NCBI GenBank assembly: GCA_041392835.1
Contig: JAWKLF010000001.1
Coordinates: 992,001-1,056,000 of the forward strand
Direction: 5' to 3'
DNA: 64,000 nucleotides
From: OLB11 sp041392835
Lineage (GTDB): Bacteria; Bacteroidota; Bacteroidia; Chitinophagales; Chitinophagaceae
Shown here: positions 43,221-52,903 of the stretch, piece after piece
Layout: every line of letters starts with the position of its first letter
How positions within the stretch are numbered: the first letter of the stretch is position 1
The notes under the pieces: model-generated
Databases searched by the model: none
What the model saw: only the letters and a program-made list of their open reading frames with translations
Told to the model about the DNA's origin: nothing
Translations under genes and position numbers: made by a program

Positions 43221-45689
43221 ATGAAAAATAGTTATATACTACTTATTATTTTATGTTCTTTTCAAACTTTTGCGCAACAGTCAGTAGCCAGAAAGTGGAA
43301 TGAAGCACAATTACAAACCATACGAGAAGATTTTGCAAGACCGCCTGTACAAGCCAGAAATTTGTTTCATGTATCCTTGGCTATGTATGAAGTATGGTCT
43401 ACGTATCATTCTAACAATGCACATTATTTGTTGGGACAAACTGTGAATGGAAATTTGATACCCTACGATGGTTCTGTGCCTTTGCTTGGCAATGATACTA
43501 CAGCCAGTACCGAGCAGGCATTGAGTTTTGCAGTATATCGAATTTTGAAATATCGTTACCTAGACGCAGCTGGAGCACTCCAGGCCCAAATTCGCTTTGA
43601 CTCTTTGATGCTTACGCTTGGCTATGATATCAACGATACCTCTACAGCCTATGCTAGTTCACCTGCGGCATTGGGAAATTATATTGCAAAAAGTATTTTA
43701 AATACCTATTTAATAGATGGCTCAAACGAGATCAATAACTATCAAAATTTAGATTATACACCTTCTAATTCTCCTTTAAATCCATTTAGCAATGGAACTT
43801 TTTTTCTCAATTTTAATGCTTGGCAGCCTTTGAATATTCCTGGGGCTTTAGATCAAAATGGAAACCCTATACCTTCCATACAAACTTGTCTTGCTCCAGA
43901 ATGGGGGCGTGTTTTACCTTTTTCACTTACCCAAAATAATTGCATACATAATGATAGAAATGGGAATGATTATCCAGTATACTATGATCCAGGCGTGCCG
44001 CCTATGCTCAATTCATTAGTTACAGATTCTATGAGTTTGTATTATAAATGGGGGCATGAAATGGTTGCTATTTGGACTTCGCAATTGGACCCATCTGATA
44101 GTGTATATGTGGATGCTTCGCCTGCAACATTGGGCAATGGACAATATTATCCTTCGAGCTTACAAGCGCAAAAAGATTTTTACTATAAATATATAGAGGG
44201 TGGTGATAGCTCTAAAGGTTATACTTTGAATCCTTCTACTAATTTGCCTTATGACGCAAATATTCTTAATAGAGCAGATTTTTTGAGAGTAATAACACAA
44301 TTTTGGGCAGATGGTCCCAATTCGGAAACACCACCAGGGCATTGGTATTTGTTTTTAAACATGACATCAGACAATCCGCTTTGCGAAAGAAAATTTGAAG
44401 GTGTAGGCGCTACCATGAGCAGATTAGAATGGGACATAAAAACTTATTTTATTATGGGTGCAGCTATGCATGATGCGGCAATTGCTGCTTGGGGTATTAA
44501 AGGTTGGTATGATTCTCCAAGGCCTGTTTCTTGTATCAGAAAAATGTGCATGTTTGGGCAATCCTCAGATCCCTCATTGCCAAGATACCATCCTATGGGC
44601 ATCCATTTGGTTCCAAATTATATAGAACTTATTGATTCCAATGATGCCATGGTAGGAGCCAACTTTGAGTATCTAAATTTTATCAAAATTCGTACTTGGA
44701 AAGGACATTCTGCAATACAAGATCCTAATAACGATGTGGCAGGCACAGATTGGATTTTAGGTGTTTCATTCTTGCCCTATCAGCGCAAATCATTTGTTTC
44801 GCCACCATTTCCTGGCTATGTTTCAGGACACTCTACTTTTTCAAGAGCAGGGGCTACAGTGTTAGAACTGATGACAGGCAATGCCTTTTTTCCTGGGGGC
44901 TTACTCACTACAACTATACCAGCCAATAGTGGTTTTCTTGTATTTGAAAAAGGGCCTTCTACTGATGTAGAATTACAATGGGCTACATTTAAGGATGCAT
45001 CGGATCAAGCCAGTTTATCGAGAATATGGGGCGGCATACATCCACCATTTGATGATATGAAAGGACGCTTGATAGGAGAGCAAATAGGAAATGATGCCTT
45101 TAGCTTGGCCAAAAACTATTTTAATAGTACTATACTTCCAGTAAGATTAAAATCTTTTCAGGGAATTGTAAATCATTGTGCTATGGAACTCAGTTGGAAT
45201 GTGAGTGAAGAAAAAAATGTAGAAAAATATATTATTGAATACAGTACTGACGGACTTAGCTATGAGCCAAAATTTAGTATAGCAGCTAAGCAGCAAAATA
45301 CCTATTCATGCACCGATACAAAAATTGATAAGTACAATTATTACCGTTTGAGTGAAGTGGATTTAAACGGTAAAAAACAAACCTTAAAAAATATTTCTAT
45401 TCCGGCTTTATCCTGTTTTGGAGTAGAAAAAATTATTGTAAAAAATATTTTTCCGAATCCTGTAGAAAATAATTTTTTTGTGCAAATAGAAGCACCTAGT
45501 AGCTATGACGATATTTCAATACAAGTTTCTACTGTTCAGGGCAATATCATTTTTTCGCACAGCTTACCAATATACGAGGGCTTAAATCAGTTTAAAGAAG
45601 ATATAAGCAACTTGCCTCAAGGTATGTATCAAATACGAATTTTTGAAGGAAGCGAGCCACTGTTTTCGCAATCAATATTGAAAAATTAA
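43221..45689 (+). CDS. Secreted vanadium haloperoxidase/PAP2-superfamily protein with T9SS type A sorting domain
   Basis: About 822 residues; two adjacent ATGs (43218, 43221) are equivalent, and 43221 gives MKNSYILLIILCSFQTFAQ, a good signal peptide. The catalytic PAP2/vanadate motifs are present: K-x6-R-P in AWGIKGWYDSPRPVSC, SGHSTFSRAGA in the second motif, and SRIWGGIHPPFDD as the third. It therefore belongs to the vanadium-haloperoxidase/acid-phosphatase superfamily, although substrate (halide or phosphate ester) cannot be told. A linker with beta modules follows, and the C-terminus (IFPNPVENNFFVQIEA to LPQGMYQIRIFEG) is a T9SS type A sorting domain. It has its own promoter box, so it is transcribed independently of the propeller genes. 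Confidence 0.88.
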   Translation: MKNSYILLIILCSFQTFAQQSVARKWNEAQLQTIREDFARPPVQARNLFHVSLAMYEVWSTYHSNNAHYLLGQTVNGNLIPYDGSVPLLGNDTTASTEQALSFAVYRILKYRYLDAAGALQAQIRFDSLMLTLGYDINDTSTAYASSPAALGNYIAKSILNTYLIDGSNEINNYQNLDYTPSNSPLNPFSNGTFFLNFNAWQPLNIPGALDQNGNPIPSIQTCLAPEWGRVLPFSLTQNNCIHNDRNGNDYPVYYDPGVPPMLNSLVTDSMSLYYKWGHEMVAIWTSQLDPSDSVYVDASPATLGNGQYYPSSLQAQKDFYYKYIEGGDSSKGYTLNPSTNLPYDANILNRADFLRVITQFWADGPNSETPPGHWYLFLNMTSDNPLCERKFEGVGATMSRLEWDIKTYFIMGAAMHDAAIAAWGIKGWYDSPRPVSCIRKMCMFGQSSDPSLPRYHPMGIHLVPNYIELIDSNDAMVGANFEYLNFIKIRTWKGHSAIQDPNNDVAGTDWILGVSFLPYQRKSFVSPPFPGYVSGHSTFSRAGATVLELMTGNAFFPGGLLTTTIPANSGFLVFEKGPSTDVELQWATFKDASDQASLSRIWGGIHPPFDDMKGRLIGEQIGNDAFSLAKNYFNSTILPVRLKSFQGIVNHCAMELSWNVSEEKNVEKYIIEYSTDGLSYEPKFSIAAKQQNTYSCTDTKIDKYNYYRLSEVDLNGKKQTLKNISIPALSCFGVEKIIVKNIFPNPVENNFFVQIEAPSSYDDISIQVSTVQGNIIFSHSLPIYEGLNQFKEDISNLPQGMYQIRIFEGSEPLFSQSILKN

Positions 45690-45753
45690 GGATTACCATT
45701 GAAAAAGGAGCTTGCACTTTTTATAGGTTTGCATGAAATGTACGAAAGTACGA

Positions 45754-45915
45754 TTAGGGTTTTTCTACTGTATTAATCAATAAACTTACTTTGCCATATT
45801 CATTAAAGTGTACTTCGCTTATTAATTTCATTCTGACATGTTGAGCTTATTCTTTTTCATTGAAATTGCTAACACCAATAGAAATCAAGTTTTTGAGAAT
45901 AGATTCAAAGTCCAT
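45754..45915 (-). pseudogene. Short degraded ORF with one in-frame stop; end resembles a SnoaL-like protein
   Basis: From ATG at 45913-45915 the minus strand reads MDFESILKNLISIGVSNFNE, K, E, then TAA (45847-45849), and continues in the same frame as MKLISEVHFNEYGKVSLLI to a second stop at 45754-45756. The segment EVHFNEYGKVSLL resembles EIRLNEYGKVFYFK at the end of the SnoaL-like gene at 56259. It is probably a remnant of a small gene broken by one stop. The surrounding 45690-45943 contains nothing else recognised. Confidence 0.45.
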
Positions 45916-45943
45916 TAATTTATAAAAGCTACTATTAAAATAT

Positions 45944-46717
45944 TTATAAGTTTACCCACCAAAGCATTGGCTGTAGGTAGTCGCCCCATTGTTTAAGACT
46001 AGTTACTAATTCTTTGTTTAGGGTTTGTCTTGTATAGGTCTTGCCTTTTGTAGGCGGTGTTATTATTTTTTCATCGCTTAAGTATTGGTCAACTCGAGTA
46101 GCAAAATAGGTTACATTAAGCCTTGGCAACACGATACCTAAAATCATACCTGGAAGACCATTGAAATTTTCAGGACCGCTAGGGTTTATAATGGCATCTG
46201 TATAAAATGCTATAACATAAATAGAATCCATAATAATAGTTTCGGCTCTACGACAATTGTAGCCTGCAATTTTTCTAAATTCTTCCGTTATTTTCCATTT
46301 GTAGCTAGGTATACTATCTTTTAATAAATAGGTATTTTCAAAAATAAATTTTTCGCTTGCGATTGTATTTTTTGTTTGATTTTTATACACAATATTTCTA
46401 TCAGCTGGCATATTGCCAAACATCATTTTGCTTTCGGTAAGCCCATCTTTAGCCAATTTGTAGATGCTTTCGTCTTGATTAAAATACAATTCAAAAAAAT
46501 CAATTTTGTATTTTGGGGTCGATTTTTTGAGAGCATCAGTCATAGAACCTCTTCTGCCTTTTTTGCTCATATCATCGAGCTGTTTGTGTGTATTTTGTTT
46601 TCGTTCAAACGTTATTTTGCCTTTAAAGGTTAGTGCAGGCAATTCGTCTTTTGTGTTTTGCGAAAAACACGAAAAGCTGATAAAAAGTATAGATAAGAAT
46701 ATTGCTATTTTTTTCAT
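45944..46717 (-). CDS. GLPGLI family protein
   Basis: 257 residues with a signal peptide (ending FSCFSQ) and the family motif seen here as GLPGMILGI, plus EEFRKIAGYNCRRAETII before it. GLPGLI proteins are exported, Bacteroidota-specific, of unknown biochemical function, and typically encoded beside a TonB-dependent-receptor-like barrel. That is the case here: the barrel gene is 21 bases upstream on the same strand. A role in assembly or peptide handling at the outer membrane is inferred from this constant pairing. The upstream part has several Lys-rich stretches. Confidence 0.88.
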   Translation of the reverse strand: MKKIAIFLSILFISFSCFSQNTKDELPALTFKGKITFERKQNTHKQLDDMSKKGRRGSMTDALKKSTPKYKIDFFELYFNQDESIYKLAKDGLTESKMMFGNMPADRNIVYKNQTKNTIASEKFIFENTYLLKDSIPSYKWKITEEFRKIAGYNCRRAETIIMDSIYVIAFYTDAIINPSGPENFNGLPGMILGIVLPRLNVTYFATRVDQYLSDEKIITPPTKGKTYTRQTLNKELVTSLKQWGDYLQPMLWWVNL

Positions 46718-46738
46718 GATGTATTTTTTTATTGTCTT

Positions 46739-49561
46739 TTATCTTCTCATTACTCTATGACCGCCACCTCTTCTTCTATTAGAATTGTCATTTTGCTTAG
46801 CCATAGGGCCAGTACTAAAATTCCACTTTAACGATAGCATGGCATATCTTCCAAGTGTCATAAAATAGCGCTCACTGTTATAGTTATTGTTAGTAGTACG
46901 CTGGTAGCCTTTGTTTTGATTTAAAATGTCATTGATAGCCAATTCCAATTCGAGATTATTACTCTTTAAAAAACGATAAGAGGCTGCTGCATTCCATACA
47001 AAACGATTAAATGGTTTTGTAAAAGGACCAATAGGGGGTTGATATAAGTAATTAAAATCGGTACTTAATGCACTTTTTTTGGTAGGATATACATTGAGCT
47101 CAAAAGTTGGGTTTACATTAATGTATTGCAGATTTCGACTAGGTAATAATGAATTTTTAGAGCTGTTGTAATCAAACTCAATACCTATATTTCCATCCAT
47201 AACATTCTCTTTGTTATAACCAATTCCAGGTGTAATTGAAATATTGCTGCTGGTATTCGTTCCTTTTATATTGTTGACTATAATAGGTGTGTTTCTATAG
47301 CCAACGTTCATATCGAGTTTGGCAGTAAAATTTGATTTTGGGATTTTAGTATGATAACCACCCCATGCATTAATATTACCACCACCTTTTAGATTTACAT
47401 ATTGGCTTATAGTTCTTCCTAATTCATCTACGGTAGTATTGAGCGATACATTGTTGAAATAGTTTCCTATGCTAGCGCCAAGATACATGGACCGTCCAGT
47501 CATGATTTTATAATTAAAATAGTTTGATTGTATATTTTGTTGGTATCCAATTTTTAAATCTGGATTCCCTATCACAATATTTAACGGATTACTATTGTCT
47601 TGTATGGGTTGTAATTGTTGTATGCTAGGTTGTGTAGTAGAGCCATTGTAGTTAATGCTAAGGCGTGATGCTTGCCCAAATTTATAATTGAATCGTAGGG
47701 TTGGAAATACATTTAGCCGATTATAATTGTAATTTCTATTTCGAATAAAATCGTGTTGGTCAAAAAGTGAATAACTCAATTTGGATCCTAAAGTAACGGA
47801 GTATTTTTTTTCTCGATACTTAATTTCAGCACCTAGTGTTTGACTAAATACTTTACTATCAAAATGACTACTGAGCGAATCTATTTGATTCAAATATTCA
47901 TCATTGTTGTTTTGAGTATATGTATATTTTTTGGCATTGGAAGCATTGCTGGAAACGCCAATAGATGTTTTAAGCATTAATTTTTTTTGAAGTTGTTCTG
48001 TAAATGTCAATTCAGCATTTAGGTATTGAGTTTTTTGTTCTTGTACTTTTTTCTGGTCCAATACGTCTTGTATAGTAAGGCTGTCAACAAAATAGTTATT
48101 TTCTCCCTTCAAAAAGCCTTTGCCATCGTTTTCGCTATTGTTAAAGATGGTATTCAGCGATACTGTGCGACCAACTTTATTAAGTTTTTTATTAATAGTC
48201 AGTGTATTATTTATTTTTCTACTTGTAGCATCGCTCGTGTAGTTATTAGTACTTTGGTTCATGACAAAGTACTCATCATTAATGTTTTCAGTAGCACTAT
48301 ATGAATTGTTGTCATCAAAACTCAATCGAGCACTTACACGATAAATGATTTGCCATAAACTATCGGGCGCAAATTCATAAAGTCCAGTTAGCTTGTGTGT
48401 ATTTTTACTTGAAAAAGAGTGGCTTGTGTCTTGGGTTGAAAATGTGCGTGTCGGCAATATATTTTCTGCATACGAATTTTCTCTTTTTGTTTTATTAATA
48501 CGTCCAAAAGTATAATTTGTATTTACATGATGCTTGCCATCGAGCCATTTATTAGCATAGTGAGTACCACCAATCCAAGATTTTGTAATACCTTCAGGAG
48601 TTCTATTGCCCCAGCTCGAAAAGTCATCCTCATCATCGTTGCTATTCCAAATCCAGCCACCATCTTCGTCAAAACCAAAGGAGCTACCCTGATCAGTATA
48701 TTTGTTTTTATCTTCCCATCCAAGTCCAGTTTTACCATTACTACTCATAATACCGTACAGACTAAACTGTCTTTTGTTTTTAAATGAATTTATCATGGCC
48801 TCGTTTTGCCATCTATCGTTAGGTCCAGCCCCCAGTATTACTTTGCCAAATTCTCCATGATTCATATTGTCTTTTAATTTCAAATTGATGGTTTTTTCTT
48901 CATTGCCATCATCAAAACCCGTAAACTGTGCTTGATCACTTTTTTTGTCAAAAACTTGCACTTTTTCTACAACCGTAGATCGAATATTTTGAGTTGCTAC
49001 GGTAGGGTCGTCTCCAAAAAATTCTTCGCCATCTACCAGCACTTTTTCTACCTTTTCGCCCATGGCTGTTATTTCGCCTTTGGCGTTTACTTGTATACCA
49101 GGTAGTACCTTGAGAAGATCTTCTACCATAGCACCTTGTTTCACTTTAAAGCTATCAGCAAGATATTCAAGCGTATCGCCTTTGATTTTGATGCCGGCTA
49201 AATTTTTTATGACAACTTCTTTCAGAAAATGACCACGATTAGTAAGCGGTATAGTACCAAAATTTTTATTGGGGTGCTCATCGCTTATAACAAATTCATC
49301 TATATAGTCTATAAACTGGCTATGTGCAACTAATATAAAGTAAGTGCCATTTTGTAAAGGACTTATAGAAAAAGTACCTTGCTGAGAAGAGCGCACACTT
49401 TTTACCAGTATAGAATCTGATTTTTGAATTACAGAAACAGTTGCATATACCACCGAGCGAACATTTGTCGTGTCTTGAATTTTTCCACTAATTCCTTTTT
49501 GCGCTTGGCTATGAAAACATGCTATTACTATCAAAAGACAAAGGATAAAAGTTTGTTTCAT
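46739..49561 (-). CDS. TonB-dependent receptor-like outer membrane barrel protein with carboxypeptidase-regulatory-like domain
   Basis: 940 residues. A signal peptide (ending CFHSQAQ) is followed by a carboxypeptidase regulatory-like domain (about 20-110), a plug-like region (about 115-215) containing KVLPGIQVNAKGEITAMGEK and VLVDGEEFFGDDPT, and a long beta-barrel (to the C-terminus) with aromatic-ended strands such as YFMTLGRYAMLSLKWNF. The C-terminal tail is Arg/Gly-rich (RRRGGGHRVMRR). It is of the outer membrane beta-barrel family 3 found with GLPGLI proteins. No TonB box is obvious, so whether it is energised is open. A -7 box precedes it. Confidence 0.9.
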   Translation of the reverse strand: MKQTFILCLLIVIACFHSQAQKGISGKIQDTTNVRSVVYATVSVIQKSDSILVKSVRSSQQGTFSISPLQNGTYFILVAHSQFIDYIDEFVISDEHPNKNFGTIPLTNRGHFLKEVVIKNLAGIKIKGDTLEYLADSFKVKQGAMVEDLLKVLPGIQVNAKGEITAMGEKVEKVLVDGEEFFGDDPTVATQNIRSTVVEKVQVFDKKSDQAQFTGFDDGNEEKTINLKLKDNMNHGEFGKVILGAGPNDRWQNEAMINSFKNKRQFSLYGIMSSNGKTGLGWEDKNKYTDQGSSFGFDEDGGWIWNSNDDEDDFSSWGNRTPEGITKSWIGGTHYANKWLDGKHHVNTNYTFGRINKTKRENSYAENILPTRTFSTQDTSHSFSSKNTHKLTGLYEFAPDSLWQIIYRVSARLSFDDNNSYSATENINDEYFVMNQSTNNYTSDATSRKINNTLTINKKLNKVGRTVSLNTIFNNSENDGKGFLKGENNYFVDSLTIQDVLDQKKVQEQKTQYLNAELTFTEQLQKKLMLKTSIGVSSNASNAKKYTYTQNNNDEYLNQIDSLSSHFDSKVFSQTLGAEIKYREKKYSVTLGSKLSYSLFDQHDFIRNRNYNYNRLNVFPTLRFNYKFGQASRLSINYNGSTTQPSIQQLQPIQDNSNPLNIVIGNPDLKIGYQQNIQSNYFNYKIMTGRSMYLGASIGNYFNNVSLNTTVDELGRTISQYVNLKGGGNINAWGGYHTKIPKSNFTAKLDMNVGYRNTPIIVNNIKGTNTSSNISITPGIGYNKENVMDGNIGIEFDYNSSKNSLLPSRNLQYINVNPTFELNVYPTKKSALSTDFNYLYQPPIGPFTKPFNRFVWNAAASYRFLKSNNLELELAINDILNQNKGYQRTTNNNYNSERYFMTLGRYAMLSLKWNFSTGPMAKQNDNSNRRRGGGHRVMRR

Positions 49562-49596
49562 ATATACTGTTGTTTTATTTCAAATAAAAATAGATT

Positions 49597-49604
49597 CAAA
49601 TATA
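49597..49604 (-). promoter_or_regulatory. -7 promoter box for the barrel-GLPGLI operon
   Basis: The minus strand reads TATATTTG, matching TAnnTTTG, 35 bases before the ATG at 49561. Confidence 0.5.
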
Positions 49605-49675
49605 TTTTATAATTAGTACTCTATCTGTTAAATTTTGGAAGGGCTGTATGATGTTGATATTGAGTGGTATTAAAA

Positions 49676-50752
49676 ATGGATAAGTGGATATTAACGAACA
49701 TACTATTACCTTTGCCATGCATGCCCGAATTTCACCTACAAGATAGCTTGAATTTATTGCAAAAAATGACTCCAAGACGAGCTTGGAATGCAAGCAAAAT
49801 TTATTCAAGCTATTATTTTTCAAAATGGTTTAAAAAGCCTATACAGTGGGGTATGCCTTTTTCTATCTCAATAGAACCTACAACATCTTGCAATCTCCGC
49901 TGCCCTGAATGCCCAAGTGGTTTGCGAGCTTTTACAAGACCTACAGGCATGTTGAAAAGTGATTTTTTTTCTAAAACAATAGATGAAATTTATAAAGACC
50001 TCTTTTACTTAATTTTTTATTTTCAAGGAGAGCCCTATCTCAATCCTGATTTTTTGGATATGGTAAAATATGCTTCGGATAAAAAAATATATACAGCAAC
50101 TAGTACTAACGCACATTATTTGAATGATGAAAATGCTAAAAAAACTATTGAGAGTGGACTCGATAGACTCATCATTTCTATAGATGGAACCACGCAAGAA
50201 ATTTATCAACAGTATAGAATAGGTGGTAAATTAGACAAGGTGTTGGAAGGAGCTAAAAACATCATAAAATGGAAAAAAATGTTGAAAGCAAAAAAGCCTT
50301 ATGTCATTTTTCAATTTTTGGTGGTAAAACCCAATGAACATCAAATAGAAGATGTAAAAGCACTGGCCAAAGAAATTGGTGTAGATGCTATTCGTTTTAA
50401 AACCGCTCAAATATATGATTACGAAAATGGAAATGATTTAATACCCACCATTGATAAGTTTTCAAGATATAGAAAAACAAGAGATGGAAAATATGCTATA
50501 AAAAATGGTTTGGATAATCACTGTTGGAAACTTTGGCATGCATGCGTTATTACTTGGGATGGCTTAGTAGTACCTTGTTGCTTTGATAAAGATGCCTCGC
50601 ATCGCTTGGGCGATCTCAAAAAAGAGACTATGAAAAGTATTTGGCAAAACGAAAATTATAATCGATTTAGAAAACAATTATTTAAAGGTCGAAAAGAAAT
50701 CGACATTTGTGCAAATTGCAGTGAAGGCACAAGGGTGTGGGAGCAATCCTAA
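49676..50752 (+). CDS. Radical SAM protein with C-terminal SPASM domain
   Basis: 358 residues from the ATG at 49676; an earlier GTG (49664) is possible. The 4Fe-4S motif CxxxCxxC is C72-NLR-C76-PE-C79. The C-terminal SPASM domain has CVITWDGLVVPCCFDKDAS and ends with GRKEIDICANCSEG, providing ligands for an auxiliary cluster. SPASM enzymes modify peptides or other substrates, or activate sulfatases. No precursor peptide gene was seen next to it, so the substrate is unknown. It sits alone, facing mrdA downstream at 90 bases. Confidence 0.92.
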   Translation: MDKWILTNILLPLPCMPEFHLQDSLNLLQKMTPRRAWNASKIYSSYYFSKWFKKPIQWGMPFSISIEPTTSCNLRCPECPSGLRAFTRPTGMLKSDFFSKTIDEIYKDLFYLIFYFQGEPYLNPDFLDMVKYASDKKIYTATSTNAHYLNDENAKKTIESGLDRLIISIDGTTQEIYQQYRIGGKLDKVLEGAKNIIKWKKMLKAKKPYVIFQFLVVKPNEHQIEDVKALAKEIGVDAIRFKTAQIYDYENGNDLIPTIDKFSRYRKTRDGKYAIKNGLDNHCWKLWHACVITWDGLVVPCCFDKDASHRLGDLKKETMKSIWQNENYNRFRKQLFKGRKEIDICANCSEGTRVWEQS

Positions 50753-50813
50753 ATTATACTTAGTATATCACACTATCTTAATAAGTTTACAACAATACTA
50801 ACATTTGGCTTTT

Positions 50814-50821
50814 TACATTTG
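50814..50821 (+). promoter_or_regulatory. -7 promoter box that fixes the mrdA start
   Basis: TACATTTG fits TAnnTTTG. The first in-frame start codon, TTG at 50819, lies inside it, so the next possible start, GTG at 50843, is preferred (21 bases after the box). Confidence 0.55.
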
Positions 50822-50842
50822 CTAAAACCGCCACTTTTTTTC

Positions 50843-52903
50843 GTGTCAGATAGCTACAGCAACAGAAGTATATATATACGTTTCCTTTTCTTGATAGTAC
50901 CTGCGCTAATTGTAATTCGATTGGCATTGTTACAATTATTTGGTATTGGAGGCTACAAAGAACAGGCTATAGGTCAAGCTGTGTATTTAAAAAAAATGTA
51001 CCCTCCTAGAGGTATCGTATATGATAGAAGAGGCGAAATTTTATTAAATAACAGTGTCGTATATGACCTTGTAGTAGAACCCAAAAAAATACACGAGCAT
51101 TTTGATACATTATATTTATGTAAGCTTCTTAATGTACCTGTGAGCGATTTTGATAAGAGCTTTAAAAAAATGGTAACTCGTTATGGCTGGAATCAAAAGC
51201 ATTTGGCTATATTCAGAAATTTGTCGCCGACTATAGTAGCACGTTTGCAAGAAAATTTACATGAGTTTGTGGGCGTTGATTTATTAGAACATTCAGAGCG
51301 AACATTTGATCAAGCATGTGGTGGTAGCTTTATGGGCTATATCAATGAGATAAGTGAAAAGCAATTAGAAAAAGAAGAATACGCCGAATACGAAAAAGGA
51401 GACTATATAGGCATTACAGGAATAGAAAAACAATATGAAGAAATACTAAAAGGAAAACAAGGTGTACAATATTTACTCCGCGATGTAAAACAACGTATTC
51501 AAGGTCCTTATAAGGGTGGTCAGTTAGATCAAGCTCCTCAACCCGGATTGCCTTTAGAACTCTATTTGGATGCCAAACTACAAAAACTAACAGAAGAAAT
51601 GATGGCCAATAAATTAGGAAGTGCAGTAGCTATAGATCCTAAAACAGGAGGCATTTTAGCATTTGCTTCGGGGCCTTCTTTCGACCCACAGCTTCTTACA
51701 GGCATCAACAAAGGCAATAACCTGAGCGAAATGTTGCAGAGTGCAACCAAGCCTTTATTTAATCGTGTTATTAAAGCTAATTATCCGCCTGGCTCTACCT
51801 TTAAACCCATTACTGCTTTAGTAGCTTTAGACGAGGGCGTTATTAGCCCTTCCTATGGCTATGCTTGCGGAGGTGGGTATTTTGGTTGTGGAAGAAGAAT
51901 AGGTTGTACGCATAGAGGTGGAGGACATGCCAGAAATTTAGGGTATGCTATTGCCTATTCTTGCAACTCATACTTTTGTCATATATTTCGTTTGGCTATT
52001 GATGCTCCAAAATATAAGAATGTACATGTAGGTTTACAACGTTGGAAAAACTATATGTCTGAATTTGGTTTGGGTCATCCTGTAGGTATCGATATTCCAT
52101 TTGAAAATGGAGGAAATATTCCTGATTCCAACTATTTTAATAAAATATATGGTCAAAAGTGGTCATCTTGTAATATGAGTATTATAGGTATGGGACAAGG
52201 CGAAGTTTTACTTACACCATTACAAATGGCCAATTCTATGTGTATCATAGCTAACAAAGGCTATTATTATATACCCCATTTTGTAAAATCTATTGGCAAA
52301 GACAGCAATCATGTACTCATAAAAAAATACAAAGAAAAACATGTCGTAGCAAACATTGCGGATTCGGCATATCAATATGTAATTGGAGGTATGCAGGGTG
52401 TGGTAGATTTTGGTACAGCTCGTATAGCACGAATTCCTGGCATAGTAGTTTGTGCCAAAACTGGAACAGCACAAAATGAAAGAATCATCAATGGGAAACG
52501 AGTAAAACTCCAAAACCATTCCATGTTTGTTGCCTTTGCTCCACGCGAAAATCCTAAAATAGCTGTAGCTGTTGCTATCGAAAATTCGGGGTATGGAGCC
52601 ACTTGGGCTGGCCCTATAGCAAGCCTTATGATAGAGCAATACTTAAATGATACCATAGCACCTCGAAGAAAGTATATGGTCAACAAAATGAAAAATGCAA
52701 AAATAATACCTAATTATACCTATATTCTTGATTCGTTAGAAAAAGCTCCGTATTTGGAAAAAGAGCGTCTGAAAAAAATGTCGAGAGATAGCCTCAGGCT
52801 GTATAATAGACAACAAGATAGTATCAAGAAAGCCAATGAAACAATAAGAGCTAAATACTATTTTTCTAAATATTATAATATTACAATTCCATCTAAATCA
52901 TGA
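50843..52903 (+). CDS. mrdA: Penicillin-binding protein 2 (transpeptidase of the elongasome)
   Basis: About 686 residues with a GTG start at 50843, chosen because the longer version overlaps a promoter box. One N-terminal membrane helix (FLFLIVPALIVIRLALLQL) is followed by a dimerisation domain containing PPRGIVYDRRGEILLNN, then the transpeptidase: active Ser318 in PPGSTFKPI, SCN in YSCNSYFC, and CAKTGTAQ as the KTG motif. It crosslinks peptidoglycan during cell elongation and partners with RodA, whose gene overlaps its end by 4 bases. mreBCD, often upstream in other bacteria, are not in the window. Confidence 0.93.
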   Translation: MSDSYSNRSIYIRFLFLIVPALIVIRLALLQLFGIGGYKEQAIGQAVYLKKMYPPRGIVYDRRGEILLNNSVVYDLVVEPKKIHEHFDTLYLCKLLNVPVSDFDKSFKKMVTRYGWNQKHLAIFRNLSPTIVARLQENLHEFVGVDLLEHSERTFDQACGGSFMGYINEISEKQLEKEEYAEYEKGDYIGITGIEKQYEEILKGKQGVQYLLRDVKQRIQGPYKGGQLDQAPQPGLPLELYLDAKLQKLTEEMMANKLGSAVAIDPKTGGILAFASGPSFDPQLLTGINKGNNLSEMLQSATKPLFNRVIKANYPPGSTFKPITALVALDEGVISPSYGYACGGGYFGCGRRIGCTHRGGGHARNLGYAIAYSCNSYFCHIFRLAIDAPKYKNVHVGLQRWKNYMSEFGLGHPVGIDIPFENGGNIPDSNYFNKIYGQKWSSCNMSIIGMGQGEVLLTPLQMANSMCIIANKGYYYIPHFVKSIGKDSNHVLIKKYKEKHVVANIADSAYQYVIGGMQGVVDFGTARIARIPGIVVCAKTGTAQNERIINGKRVKLQNHSMFVAFAPRENPKIAVAVAIENSGYGATWAGPIASLMIEQYLNDTIAPRRKYMVNKMKNAKIIPNYTYILDSLEKAPYLEKERLKKMSRDSLRLYNRQQDSIKKANETIRAKYYFSKYYNITIPSKS

